Source: Cryobacterium aureum
GTDB lineage: Bacteria; Actinomycetota; Actinomycetes; Actinomycetales; Microbacteriaceae
Assembly (NCBI RefSeq): GCF_002954245.1
Contig: NZ_PPTG01000016.1
Coordinates: 1-42,849, forward strand
DNA length: 42,849 bases
Direction: 5' to 3'
In this document: positions 26,608-34,698 of the stretch, piece after piece
How positions within the stretch are numbered: the first letter of the stretch is position 1
Layout of the letters: each line of letters begins with the position of its first letter
Notes under the pieces: model-generated
Told to the model about the DNA's origin: nothing
What the model saw: only the letters and a program-made list of their open reading frames with translations
The model's database searches: none
Translations under genes and position numbers: made by a program

Positions 26608-27456
26608 ATGCCTATTATCATCGTTCCCACGCCAAACGATCCCGACGTGGAACTGCACTACGAAGACGTCGGAGCCGGTAAGCCCGTCGTGCTGGTCCAT
26701 GGTTGGCCGCTCAGCGGCAGATCCTGGGAGGGCCAGGTGCCAGCACTCGTTGATGCCGGCCACCGCGTGATCACCTACGATCGCCGCGGGTTTGGCCAGT
26801 CATCACAGCCCTGGAACGGATACGACTACGACACGTTCGCGGCCGACCTCAACGTCGTGCTGGAGACGCTCGACCTGCGCGAGGTCACCCTCATTGGATT
26901 CTCGATGGGCGGCGGCGAGCTCGCCCGCTACGTCGGCACCTATGGCACGGACCGCATCGCGAAGCTCGTCTTCGCCAGCGCAGTGACGCCGTACTTATGG
27001 AAATCAGACGACAACCCCGACGGCGGTGTCGACGCCGGACTGGCCCAGTGGTTCCACGACTGCCTCACCGGCGACCGGCCGGCATTCCTGCACGAATTTC
27101 TCCAGATGTTCTTCACCGCCGGTAAGCCGTCATTGGTCAACAAGCCGAAGGTCAGCGCTGAGCAGATCGCCTACAACCTCGATATCGCTCTGCAGGCCTC
27201 GCCGAAGGGCACGCTCGACTGCACCACCGCCTTCGCGACGACGGATTTTCGCGACGACATGACGAAAATCACCGTGCCGACCCTGGTGATACACGGCGAT
27301 TCCGACACTATTGTGCCGTTTGAGGTCAGCGGCAAGCGCACTCACGAAGCCATCGCCGGAAGCGAACTCGTACTCATCGAAGATGCCCCGCACGGTGTCA
27401 CCGTTTCGCACAAAGACGAATGGAACCGGAACGTGCTCGCGTTCCTCGCGAAGTAG
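26608..27456 (+). CDS. Alpha/beta hydrolase, chloroperoxidase/esterase type
   Basis: A 282-residue alpha/beta-hydrolase. Oxyanion motif HGWPLSGRSWEGQ lies near residue 32, then the nucleophile elbow LIGFSMGGGELARYVGTYG (Ser near 99), an acid in VIHGDSDTIVPFEVS and the catalytic His in EDAPHGVTVSHKDEWN. YDRRGFGQSSQPWNGYDYDTF is characteristic of the cofactor-free haloperoxidase/arylesterase subgroup. An AAGGAGAG site lies 6 bases before the ATG. A stem-loop follows the stop. It probably hydrolyses an ester or performs perhydrolysis; substrate unknown. Confidence 0.92.
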   Translation: MPIIIVPTPNDPDVELHYEDVGAGKPVVLVHGWPLSGRSWEGQVPALVDAGHRVITYDRRGFGQSSQPWNGYDYDTFAADLNVVLETLDLREVTLIGFSMGGGELARYVGTYGTDRIAKLVFASAVTPYLWKSDDNPDGGVDAGLAQWFHDCLTGDRPAFLHEFLQMFFTAGKPSLVNKPKVSAEQIAYNLDIALQASPKGTLDCTTAFATTDFRDDMTKITVPTLVIHGDSDTIVPFEVSGKRTHEAIAGSELVLIEDAPHGVTVSHKDEWNRNVLAFLAK

Positions 27457-27466
27457 CAGTCCTCGC

Positions 27467-27496
27467 GGGGCCCGTCGCTGATCAGTGACGGGCCCC
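27467..27496 (+). terminator. GC-rich stem-loop after the alpha/beta hydrolase
   Basis: The 10-bp arms GGGGCCCGTC (27467-27476) and GACGGGCCCC (27487-27496) are exact complements, with the palindrome CTGATCAG in the loop. No T-run follows, so termination efficiency is uncertain. Confidence 0.6.
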
Positions 27497-27503
27497 CCCT
27501 CAG

Positions 27504-27540
27504 GTCCGGCGTATTCTCGTACGCACTACCCAGGAGGATT
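27504..27540 (+). repeat. 37-bp 5'-region repeat, copy 1
   Basis: The segment from GTCCGGCGTATTCTCG to AGGAGGATT carries a possible -10 (TATTCT) and the ribosome-binding site of the RibD/DHFR-like gene. Copy 2, at 28340-28376, differs at three bases. Confidence 0.8.
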
Positions 27541-27544
27541 TCTG

Positions 27545-28108
27545 ATGCGCAAGGTGACCTACTCCATGAGCATGTCCCTCGACGGCTACGTTGTGGGGCC
27601 GGACGGCCGATTCGACTGGACCACGCCGGACCCGGAAGCGTTTCGCTTCTGGATCGACGACATTCGAAACGTCGGCGTGCACCTAATGGGGCGACGGCTG
27701 TACGAGACGATGCTGTACTGGGAGACCGCCGACCAGGAAACTTCACTCGACGCTGCAGACCTCGAGTGGACCGCTCTCTGGAATCCGCTCCCCAAGGTCG
27801 TCTTCTCCACCACACTGTCGTCGGTGCAGGGTAATGCCCGCCTGGTCTCTGGCGGCCTCGGCGAGGAGATCGAGCGGTTGCGAGCTGAGCCGGGGGAGGG
27901 CGACATCGCCATTGGCGGCGCGACTCTCGCCGCCGAGGCATCCGCTCTGGGGCTGATCGACGAGTATCAGGTGATCGTCCTTCCCATATTGGTCGGCGGT
28001 GGTCTAGCGTTCTTTCCCCGACATGAGCGCCGCGTGGATCTCGAACTCGTCGAAACCCGCACCTTCACGTCGGGAGCCGTCTACCTGCGGCACCGTGTGG
28101 TTCGCTAG
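27545..28108 (+). CDS. Dihydrofolate reductase family (RibD C-terminal-like) protein
   Basis: A 187-residue protein of the RibD-C/DHFR fold. It starts MRKVTYSMSMSLDGYVVGPD, the family hallmark, followed by VGVHLMGRRLYETMLYW, the glycine motif GDIAIGGATLAAEASALGLID and EYQVIVLPILVGGGLAFFP. Likely an NADPH-dependent reductase of unknown substrate. The ATG at 27545 has GGAGG 8 bases upstream. The frame is open to a GTG at 27485 inside the preceding stem-loop, which is rejected. Confidence 0.92.
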   Translation: MRKVTYSMSMSLDGYVVGPDGRFDWTTPDPEAFRFWIDDIRNVGVHLMGRRLYETMLYWETADQETSLDAADLEWTALWNPLPKVVFSTTLSSVQGNARLVSGGLGEEIERLRAEPGEGDIAIGGATLAAEASALGLIDEYQVIVLPILVGGGLAFFPRHERRVDLELVETRTFTSGAVYLRHRVVR

Positions 28109-28184
28109 CCGGAGTGAGGCAGGTAACGGCACCGCCTCCCGCAGCCGGGCGGATCGGCTTAGCGTTTTTCCATGACTGATACGC

Positions 28185-28290
28185 GTGCCGAGATTGTCAA
28201 CGCAGAGCGAACTGTTCCGGCAGCGCTGGGCATCACGAGACGTGGTCTACCACCGCAGTGGCCTGAAGCGTCTGCACCACCCGGCGCGAG
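28185..28290 (+). pseudogene. Remnant of an MmyB-type XRE regulator
   Basis: The frame encodes STQSELFRQRWASRDV followed by YHRSGLKRLHHP, which matches the C-terminal ligand-binding region of MmyB-type helix-turn-helix regulators (S-EFR-LWA-HDV-----G-KRFHHP). Only about 30 residues are recognisable, with no HTH part and no continuation after HHP. Confidence 0.6.
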
Positions 28291-28339
28291 CCGCTTCCGC
28301 CTCGTGCGGTACTCGGCGAACAGCGTTGCGTTCTGCGGC

Positions 28340-28376
28340 GTCCGGCGTATTCTCGAACGCGCTACCGAGGAGGATT
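28340..28376 (+). repeat. 37-bp 5'-region repeat, copy 2 (orphan)
   Basis: Matches 27504-27540 at 34 of 37 bases, including TATTCT and AGGAGG, but no start codon or RibD-like frame follows. It appears to be the leader of a lost paralogue. Confidence 0.75.
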
Positions 28377-28440
28377 CACACTGTAGGCATGGCCTGACGG
28401 TGCGCTCGGTAGTCGGCGCCCCGGGATCGCACGCGGGCGC

Positions 28441-29367
28441 TCAGCCTGTAGGTAGTTCCCTTGCGGCCTCCGCAACCAGATTCCTCAGCCACTCGTGCTC
28501 GGGATCGCGGCGATGCACCGGATGCCACCACATCGCGTTGAGAATGGGAGTGGCGTCGAATGGCAGATCGTAGACGGATACGCCTCCTGTGCTGCGGGCA
28601 TACTCGGCGAGTCCCGCCTGAATGAGAGCGAGACGGTCGGTGCCGGCGACGAACATCGGTAAAACGAGGAAACTCTCGACGACCGCCTCGACCCGTGGCT
28701 CGATGCCGAGTTGTTGAATTTGCCGTGTAACCGAGGTAAATGCCGAACGGGATTGGTAGGTGAAGACCCAGGGTAGTCGAGCGATGTCGTCGAGCGTGAC
28801 ATGGTCCTTCAGGCCGGGGTGATTCTTGTCCGCGACGATTACCCAGGTGTCTGACCAGAGGTCCGTGTAGGGGAGGTCGGTGAGGAATCCATGTGGCATG
28901 AACAGTCCGTCCGCCCCACGCAGACGGGCGACGGCATCCTCGACGATCTGTTCGTTGTGAACCAGAAATCGAAACCGGACGCCGGGCGCACGCTCCGCCG
29001 CTCGCACTGCGAGTTGTCGCCCTGTCGTCGCAAGGCTGTAGTCAGATCCGTAAATGGTGAACTCGCGGGTGGACTTGCTCGGGTCCCATTCGGCCTGACT
29101 TTCGAAGACGCGGCGAGCCGCATCCAGCGCCGCAGCGGTGTGCTCGGATAAGCGCGACGCAAGCGGCGTGAGCTCGTAGTTGTTTCCCGACCTGGCCAGG
29201 ATCGGATCGTTGAAATGTCTTCGCAGCCGGGCCAGCGATGCGCTGAGCGCAGGCTGGCTCAGGTGCAGCCGTTCAGCCGCACGGGTCACGCTGCGTTCGG
29301 TGAGGAGCGCATCGAGTGACACCAGCAGATTGAGGTCGAGCCGAGAGAAAGGATATTGGTTAGCCAC
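28441..29367 (-). CDS. LysR family transcriptional regulator
   Basis: The N-terminal helix-turn-helix LDLNLLVSLDALLTERSVTR / AAERLHLSQPALSASLARLR is complete, followed by an effector-binding domain (FTIYGSDYSLATTG to HEWLRNL). LVSLDALLTERSVTRAAERL is typical of NodD/LinR-like members that control aromatic-compound genes. It diverges from the extradiol dioxygenase operon, so it very likely regulates it with a ring-derived inducer. I chose GTG 29367 (MANQYPFSRLDLN...) because AAGGA lies upstream. A start at 29409 would add 14 residues. Confidence 0.92.
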   Translation of the reverse strand: MANQYPFSRLDLNLLVSLDALLTERSVTRAAERLHLSQPALSASLARLRRHFNDPILARSGNNYELTPLASRLSEHTAAALDAARRVFESQAEWDPSKSTREFTIYGSDYSLATTGRQLAVRAAERAPGVRFRFLVHNEQIVEDAVARLRGADGLFMPHGFLTDLPYTDLWSDTWVIVADKNHPGLKDHVTLDDIARLPWVFTYQSRSAFTSVTRQIQQLGIEPRVEAVVESFLVLPMFVAGTDRLALIQAGLAEYARSTGGVSVYDLPFDATPILNAMWWHPVHRRDPEHEWLRNLVAEAARELPTG

Positions 29368-29521
29368 GTCGCTGTGTTCCTTCGGTCTTCGGGAGCACGA
29401 TACTACCACGGGTTATAAATGAAGCTGATGCGCCGGATACGAAACAGGCTATTCCTTGATAAGCAAATTTCGCCGAAAGTGGTCATGGGTCGACTGACCC
29501 GCACTCGTGAAAGGGTCAAAG
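29368..29521. promoter_or_regulatory. Divergent control region between LysR gene and catabolic operon
   Basis: 154 bases containing an A/T-rich stretch, including GGTTATAAATGAAGC and CTTGATAAGCAAATT, unusual in this GC-rich region. LysR sites (T-N11-A) are expected here, but several weak candidates exist and none stands out. GAAAGGG before ATG 29522 is the operon's first ribosome-binding site. Confidence 0.5.
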
Positions 29522-30541
29522 ATGATCAAACTTCTCTCTCATCTCTCGTACGTGGCGATCGCCTCGCCCGACGTGGAGGCATCCGTTGAGTTTTACACGA
29601 CGCAGGTCGGACTCACCGAGGTCGCCCGCGAGAACGGCAACGTCTACCTGCGTTGCTGGGGTGACTATTACGCGTATTCCGTCGTCGTCGTTCCCGGCGA
29701 CGAACCAACGCTAGCGACGATGGCGTGGCGCACGACCAGCGCCGAGGCTCTGGAAGAGGCAGCGAAGCGCATCGAGGCCGCAGGCATTGCGGGCGAATGG
29801 CTCGATGATGTGCCGCAGATCGGGCGTGCCTACCGCTTCGCCGGGCCGTGGGGCCACAGCATGACCCTGCACTGGGATGTCACCCGGCACCGGGCGTCTG
29901 GCTTTGACGCCTCGATTTACCCTGACCGCCCCGAAAGGCGCAGCAAGGTCGCCGGAGCTCCGCGCCAGCTCGACCACGTGACCATCGCCACCAGCGACGT
30001 CGACGCGTTCGCTGACTGGTACAACGAGGTGCTCGGCTTTCGCATCATGGCCAAGACGATCCTCGATGAGGCACCGATCTCGGTGTTCTCGGTGCTGACG
30101 ACGAACGAGAAGTCACACGACCTTGGTGTTGTGCTCGATGGGTCAACCCGGACTGGGCGCATTAATCACTTCGCCTTCTGGGTCGACACCCGGGAGGAGC
30201 TCCTCATCGCAGCCGACGTGCTCATGGAAAACGGCTACCCGATCGAATACGGTCCGTCCATTCACGGCATCGGCGAGCAGACCTTCCTCTACTACCGAGA
30301 ACCCTCCAGCCTGCGCATTGAACTGAACACCGGCGGGTACCGCAACTACGTGCCGGACTGGGAGCCGAATATCTGGAAGCCTTCGCTCGGCTCCAACAAC
30401 TTCTACCGCAACGGCACGATGCCGATGTCGATGACGGAGTCGTTTCCCGCCGCTGACGGCCCCAGCGCGACCGAAGAGGGAGTGCCGGACGAGATCAGGG
30501 AAGCCCTGTTCAACCCCTACGCCAAGCAAGGGCGGGGCTGA
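29522..30541 (+). CDS. Extradiol ring-cleavage dioxygenase (catechol 2,3-dioxygenase type)
   Basis: A 339-residue two-domain VOC-fold type I extradiol dioxygenase, which opens a catechol ring next to the diol using Fe(II) and O2. The C-terminal domain has the metal ligands His152 (QLDHVTIAT), His216 (RINHFAFWV) and Glu267 (SLRIELNTG). These are almost the XylE positions 153, 214 and 265. The second-sphere His199 (EKSHDLGVV) and Tyr258 (TFLYYREP) are present. The N-terminal domain starts LSHLSYVAIASPDVEASVEF and lacks the metal site, as usual. I chose ATG 29522, with GAAAGGG upstream. An upstream GTG at 29507 is less likely. It is followed by the FAH gene after 5 bases. Confidence 0.93.
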   Translation: MIKLLSHLSYVAIASPDVEASVEFYTTQVGLTEVARENGNVYLRCWGDYYAYSVVVVPGDEPTLATMAWRTTSAEALEEAAKRIEAAGIAGEWLDDVPQIGRAYRFAGPWGHSMTLHWDVTRHRASGFDASIYPDRPERRSKVAGAPRQLDHVTIATSDVDAFADWYNEVLGFRIMAKTILDEAPISVFSVLTTNEKSHDLGVVLDGSTRTGRINHFAFWVDTREELLIAADVLMENGYPIEYGPSIHGIGEQTFLYYREPSSLRIELNTGGYRNYVPDWEPNIWKPSLGSNNFYRNGTMPMSMTESFPAADGPSATEEGVPDEIREALFNPYAKQGRG

Positions 30542-30546
30542 TCCGT

Positions 30547-31536
30547 ATGAACTCTGCTGCCCCTGAAGCCCCCTTCGCACTCGCTCGATTCCGGGAGGGT
30601 AATGATGTGCGCCTCGGCCTGGTGGCGGGTGAGCGCATCCGTCCTCTCGGTGCTGAGCAACTCGGCTCCGCAAATCTCAACGCGTTCCTGGCCGCTCCGG
30701 ATTGGGACCGGATCGCCGCGCTCGCCGCTGAGGACGGCGACGAGTGGATGCCGCTGGCCGGCGTCACGCTGACGGCTCCGGTAGAGCCGCGCCAGGTGCT
30801 GCAGGCCGGTGCGAACTACCGCGAGCACGTGATCGAGCTTGTCGCAGCGGGTCTCACCCAGAACTCGGACCGAACTCCCGAAGAGGCGCGGGAGTTTGCT
30901 GCGAAGATGATGGACGACCGCGCCAAGAACGGGGAGCCATACTTCTTCATCGGCTTGCCAGCGTGCGTCGTGGGCGACGACGTGCCACTGACCCTTCCTG
31001 CGTACAGCCAGGTTCACGACTGGGAGCTGGAGCTCGCCGTCGTCATCGGCCGCGAAGCGTTCCAGGTGAACCGCCAAAGTGCGCTGGACCACGTCGCCGG
31101 CTACACGATCGTCAACGACGTGACGACCCGCGATCTCGTCTTCCGCAAGGACATGAAGGAGATCGGCACCGACTGGTACCGCGCCAAGAACGCGCCCGGC
31201 TTCCTGCCGACCGGGCCCTTCCTGGTGCCCGCCCGATTCGTCGATGCCGGCAATGTGGGCATCCGCCTTGACCTGAATGGTCAGACGATGCAGAACGGGT
31301 TGACCAGTGACCTGCTATTCGATATCGCTGCGCTCATCTCGGGTGCCAGCCAGACGATGCCGTTGCTCCCGGGTGACCTGCTTCTCACCGGAAGCCCTTC
31401 TGGAAACGGACAGCACTGGAAGCGGTTCCTGCGAGACGGCGACGTGATGACCGGATCGATCGATGGACTGGGTACTCAAGTTGTGCGCTGCGTCGCTGCC
31501 GTTGGAGAACCCACTCAGGAATCGGTGCAGCGATGA
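30547..31536 (+). CDS. Fumarylacetoacetate hydrolase family protein 1
   Basis: A 329-residue FAH-fold enzyme that hydrolyses or isomerises oxo-acids formed after ring cleavage. Metal ligands are expected in HDWELELAVVIG (Glu-x-Glu) and in the conserved Asp of GYTIVNDVTTRDLVFRKD. The active-site lid/anchor is seen in GFLPTGPFLVPARFV and the substrate-pocket region in LLPGDLLLTGSPSGNG. An extra N-terminal domain (about residues 1-90) is typical of the longer members. It lies 5 bases after the dioxygenase and overlaps the next gene by 4 bases (ATGA). Confidence 0.88.
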   Translation: MNSAAPEAPFALARFREGNDVRLGLVAGERIRPLGAEQLGSANLNAFLAAPDWDRIAALAAEDGDEWMPLAGVTLTAPVEPRQVLQAGANYREHVIELVAAGLTQNSDRTPEEAREFAAKMMDDRAKNGEPYFFIGLPACVVGDDVPLTLPAYSQVHDWELELAVVIGREAFQVNRQSALDHVAGYTIVNDVTTRDLVFRKDMKEIGTDWYRAKNAPGFLPTGPFLVPARFVDAGNVGIRLDLNGQTMQNGLTSDLLFDIAALISGASQTMPLLPGDLLLTGSPSGNGQHWKRFLRDGDVMTGSIDGLGTQVVRCVAAVGEPTQESVQR

Positions 31537-32522
31537 CGGCATTGGAGGACCCATCCGGCATCAATCGCGCCAACCCCGCGGCGGAGATCGCCGCTCGGGC
31601 AGAGGCTTATCGCAATTGGGGGCGGTGGGGAGAGGACGACGTTCTGGGCACGCTCAATTTCATCGATGGTGCGAAACGGATCGAGGCGGCAGCGCTTGTG
31701 CGTGAGGGCACGGTCGTGTCGCTGTCGCAATCGTTCGACACCGATGGCCCGCAGAAAGGCTGGCGCCGCCGAACCAATCCGGTGCACACGATGACCGATA
31801 CGGGGGTGGATGCCGAGCGCGGTAATCAAGGTTTTCCGCACGGAATCGGCGGCGCCGACGACGTCATCGCGATGCCCCTCCAATGCTCGACGCAGTGGGA
31901 CGGGCTCGGCCACATCTTTGACCACGGCTTCGCCTGGAACGGCCGCGCCGCTGGCGACGTGGTCACGAGCGAGGGAGACCTCGTCACGGGCATCGAGCAC
32001 GCGGCATCCGTTGTCGTTTCGCGCGGGGTGCTGCTCGACCTGGGGCGTCACCTTGAGTCGGAGACGGGTGAACTTCCCGACGGGTATGCCATCAGCGCCG
32101 ACGAGCTCGACTCGTGCGCCACAGCCCAGGATGTGATGATCGGGCGCGGCGACATCGTGCTCGTGCGCACGGGCCGGCTTGCCCGTGCGCGACGTGAGGG
32201 CTGGGGCGACTATGCCGGCGGCCCGTCCGCTGGCCTGTCACTGTCTACCGCTGGGTGGCTGCATCGCACCGAGATCGCTGCGGTCGCTACCGACACGTGG
32301 GGGTTTGAGGTGCGTCCCAACGAGTTCGATGTTCCGTCGTTCCAGCCGCTGCATCAGGTCGCCATCCCCAACATCGGCCTCACCATCGGTGAGATGTGGG
32401 ACCTCGATGAACTCGCCAGGTCCTGTGCCGAGCGCGCACGCTGGGACTTTCTGCTGTCGGCACCGCCGCTGGCGATTACCGGAGCCGTTGGCTCACCGAT
32501 CAACCCCGTCGCGATTTTCTGA
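31533..32522 (+). CDS. Putative cyclase / kynurenine formamidase-type hydrolase
   Basis: A 329-residue member of the putative-cyclase (PF04199-type) family, which includes kynurenine formamidase and isatin hydrolase, metal-dependent amide or lactone hydrolases. WGRWGEDDVLGTLNFIDG at residues 30-47 is the family's N-terminal hallmark. The metal-site region reads MPLQCSTQWDGLGHIFDHGF, keeping WDGLGH while the first His of the canonical HxGTHxD motif is replaced, as in the long subgroup. FQPLHQVAIPNIGLTIGEMWDL is the C-terminal signature. It overlaps the FAH gene by 4 bases. A substrate with an amide, lactam or lactone is implied. Confidence 0.85.
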   Translation: MTALEDPSGINRANPAAEIAARAEAYRNWGRWGEDDVLGTLNFIDGAKRIEAAALVREGTVVSLSQSFDTDGPQKGWRRRTNPVHTMTDTGVDAERGNQGFPHGIGGADDVIAMPLQCSTQWDGLGHIFDHGFAWNGRAAGDVVTSEGDLVTGIEHAASVVVSRGVLLDLGRHLESETGELPDGYAISADELDSCATAQDVMIGRGDIVLVRTGRLARARREGWGDYAGGPSAGLSLSTAGWLHRTEIAAVATDTWGFEVRPNEFDVPSFQPLHQVAIPNIGLTIGEMWDLDELARSCAERARWDFLLSAPPLAITGAVGSPINPVAIF

Positions 32523-32557
32523 CCGCGCGCACATTCGAGAACAGAGAGGTTCTACAC

Positions 32558-33697
32558 ATGACTGCTGTCACTAAGGTCGCCATTGCCGGAAGCGGAGTCG
32601 CCGGACTGGCCGCCGCGATCCAGCTCGCCAAGGCGGGGGTCTCCGTCGATGTCTTCGAGACCAAGCCGGCCCTGAGTGAGGGCGGTTCGGGCATCTCGCT
32701 CCAAGGCAATGCCCTGCGCGTTTTCGACGCGCTCGGCGTGTGGGACGACATCCGCGCCGCCGGGTACCCGTTCGAGGGTCTGAACCTGCGGGCGCCTGGC
32801 CCTGGAGCTCCCATTGTCGCTTCCTTGCCCGATGTCAAGACCGGCGGCCCTGATTATCCTGCCGCGATGGGGATGCCGCGTCTTGCACTTACGCGCATCC
32901 TGTTCGAGCACGCGGAGCGGGCCGGCGCGAACATCCGTTTCGGGGCGACGGTAACCGCCATCGACGCGCAGGCGGCGAACGACGGCGTCCGTGTGTTCAT
33001 CAACGGTGAGTCGGCCGGCGTGTACGACCTTGTGATCGGTGCCGACGGACTTCACTCTGCTGTGCGTGACCTCATCGGCATCGACACCAAGCCTGAACCC
33101 ACCGGAATGGGCATCTGGCGCACGTTCGTGTCGCGCCCGGCCGAGGTAGAGCGCAGTGAGCTTTACTACGGCGGCCCCGTGTACATCGCCGGCTACACGC
33201 CAACAGGCGACGACTCGATGTACGCGTTCCTCGTCGAAAAGGCTGAGGACCGCTTTGGAATCTCTGACGCGGACGCGACCCGCATCATGCTCGAGGAGTC
33301 ACGCGCCTACAACGGACCGTGGAACTCGATCCGTGCCGACCTCGAAGCCGGTGCGCACGCGAACTACACCTGGTTCACCAAACACATCATCCTGGGCCCG
33401 TGGAACCGGGGTCGCGTGGTGATCATCGGGGATGCCGCGCACAGCTGCCCTCCGACGATCGCACAGGGCGCCGCGCAAGGGCTGGAGGACGCTTTTGTCC
33501 TCACTCAGCTGCTGGTCGAACGGGATGCTATCGATCAGACGCTGTGGGACGAATTTCATGCCCGGCGCGTTCCGCGCGCGACCGCCGTCGTCGAGGCATC
33601 CGTTCAGCTCGGCCAGTGGCAGATCGACGGAAACCGTGACGCCGACGCCGGGGGACTCATTTTCGGGATCGCACAGAAGATGGCGGAGCCCGCATGA
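32558..33697 (+). CDS. FAD-dependent aromatic hydroxylase
   Basis: A 379-residue group A flavoprotein monooxygenase that hydroxylates an aromatic ring with NAD(P)H and O2. The FAD-binding GxGxxG motif KVAIAGSGVAGLAAAIQLAK lies near residue 6, DG motif VIGADGLHSAVRDLIG near 160, and the second FAD motif RVVIIGDAAHSCPPTIAQGA near 287. It resembles salicylate or 6-hydroxynicotinate hydroxylases in size and motifs. It is probably the step that makes the diol for the dioxygenase. Its stop overlaps the ATG of the amidohydrolase gene. Confidence 0.93.
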   Translation: MTAVTKVAIAGSGVAGLAAAIQLAKAGVSVDVFETKPALSEGGSGISLQGNALRVFDALGVWDDIRAAGYPFEGLNLRAPGPGAPIVASLPDVKTGGPDYPAAMGMPRLALTRILFEHAERAGANIRFGATVTAIDAQAANDGVRVFINGESAGVYDLVIGADGLHSAVRDLIGIDTKPEPTGMGIWRTFVSRPAEVERSELYYGGPVYIAGYTPTGDDSMYAFLVEKAEDRFGISDADATRIMLEESRAYNGPWNSIRADLEAGAHANYTWFTKHIILGPWNRGRVVIIGDAAHSCPPTIAQGAAQGLEDAFVLTQLLVERDAIDQTLWDEFHARRVPRATAVVEASVQLGQWQIDGNRDADAGGLIFGIAQKMAEPA

Positions 33698-34698
33698 CGA
33701 CCGACGTGCACGCACACCTGCTGCTGCCCGCGTTGCATGCAGCAGTCGAACAGCGCGCGCCGCAGCTGGTGGCCCAGGCCGCCGAGCTCGAACAGCGCCG
33801 CAACGGTACTGAGAGTCTCCAGGTCTCTGGCGCGATGATCGCGGCGCGAATTTCGAAGCTCACGGATGTCGGTACCCGTCTCGCGGCGATGGATCAACAG
33901 GGCATGGACCGGCAGTGGGTGAGCGTCTCGCCGAACCACTTCTATCCTTGGGCACCGGAAGGCCTGGCCGTCTGGGTGGCGGGGGAAATCAACCGGCTCG
34001 TTGCCGAACATGTCGCGCAGGCGCCCGACCGCCTGACCGGACTGGGCGTGGTGCCACTGCAGCATCCGGAACGCATCGTCGAATACCTGGACGACGCGGT
34101 TCTCGGGCGCGGCCTCGCCGGTGTCGAGATCTCCTCGTTCGCCGGCGATGTGGAACTGTCCGATCCACGACTCGAGCCGTTCTGGGCCCGGGCCGCGGAG
34201 CTCGGATGCATCGTATTCCTGCATCCGTTCGGATGCAGCCTCGACGAGCGGCTGGACCGCTTCTACCTGTCCAATACGGTCGGCCAGCCTACGGAAAACG
34301 CCGTCGCGCTGTCACACCTCATCTTCTCCGGCGTGCTCGACCGTCACCCCGACCTGAAGATTGTCGCGGCCCACGGCGGTGGGTACCTGCCCTTCGCTAT
34401 GGGAAGGTCCGACCGCGCCTGGCAGGTTCGGCCGGAGGCCCAGCGCTGCGCGCACGCCCCGTCGAGTTACCTGCGCAAGCTGTGGTTCGACTCTGTCGTT
34501 CACGAAGCGGATGCCCTTCGCCGGCTCGTCGAGATCGTCGGCGGCCCGCGCGTGCTGCTAGGCAGCGACTTCCCGTTCGACATGGGCAGCGATGACCCCA
34601 TTGCCCTCGTACGCGACACCGGACTGCCCATCGAGATTGAGCGGGGCATCCTCGGAGACAATGCCGATGCCCTCGTCGAGAGCAGGGTGCGGGCATGA
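33694..34698 (+). CDS. ACMSD-type amidohydrolase / decarboxylase
   Basis: A 334-residue metal-dependent amidohydrolase of the ACMSD (PF04909-type) family, whose best-known members are non-oxidative decarboxylases (2-amino-3-carboxymuconate semialdehyde, gamma-resorcylate, 5-carboxyvanillate). Visible features are the HxH motif in TDVHAHLLLPALH, then CIVFLHPFG, the AAHGGGYLPFAMGR motif of ACMSD enzymes and the late Asp in VLLGSDFPFDMGSD. It overlaps both neighbours by 4 bases. In context it could decarboxylate the aromatic substrate or a ring-cleavage product. Confidence 0.9.
   Translation: MTTDVHAHLLLPALHAAVEQRAPQLVAQAAELEQRRNGTESLQVSGAMIAARISKLTDVGTRLAAMDQQGMDRQWVSVSPNHFYPWAPEGLAVWVAGEINRLVAEHVAQAPDRLTGLGVVPLQHPERIVEYLDDAVLGRGLAGVEISSFAGDVELSDPRLEPFWARAAELGCIVFLHPFGCSLDERLDRFYLSNTVGQPTENAVALSHLIFSGVLDRHPDLKIVAAHGGGYLPFAMGRSDRAWQVRPEAQRCAHAPSSYLRKLWFDSVVHEADALRRLVEIVGGPRVLLGSDFPFDMGSDDPIALVRDTGLPIEIERGILGDNADALVESRVRA

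Larger units (their letters stand above)
28109..28440. other. Intergenic region with gene remnants
   Basis: About 330 bases holding a remnant of an MmyB-type regulator (28185-28290) and a second copy of the RibD-like gene's 5' region (28340-28376). No intact gene is seen. It ends at the LysR stop and looks like the scar of an insertion. Confidence 0.6.
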
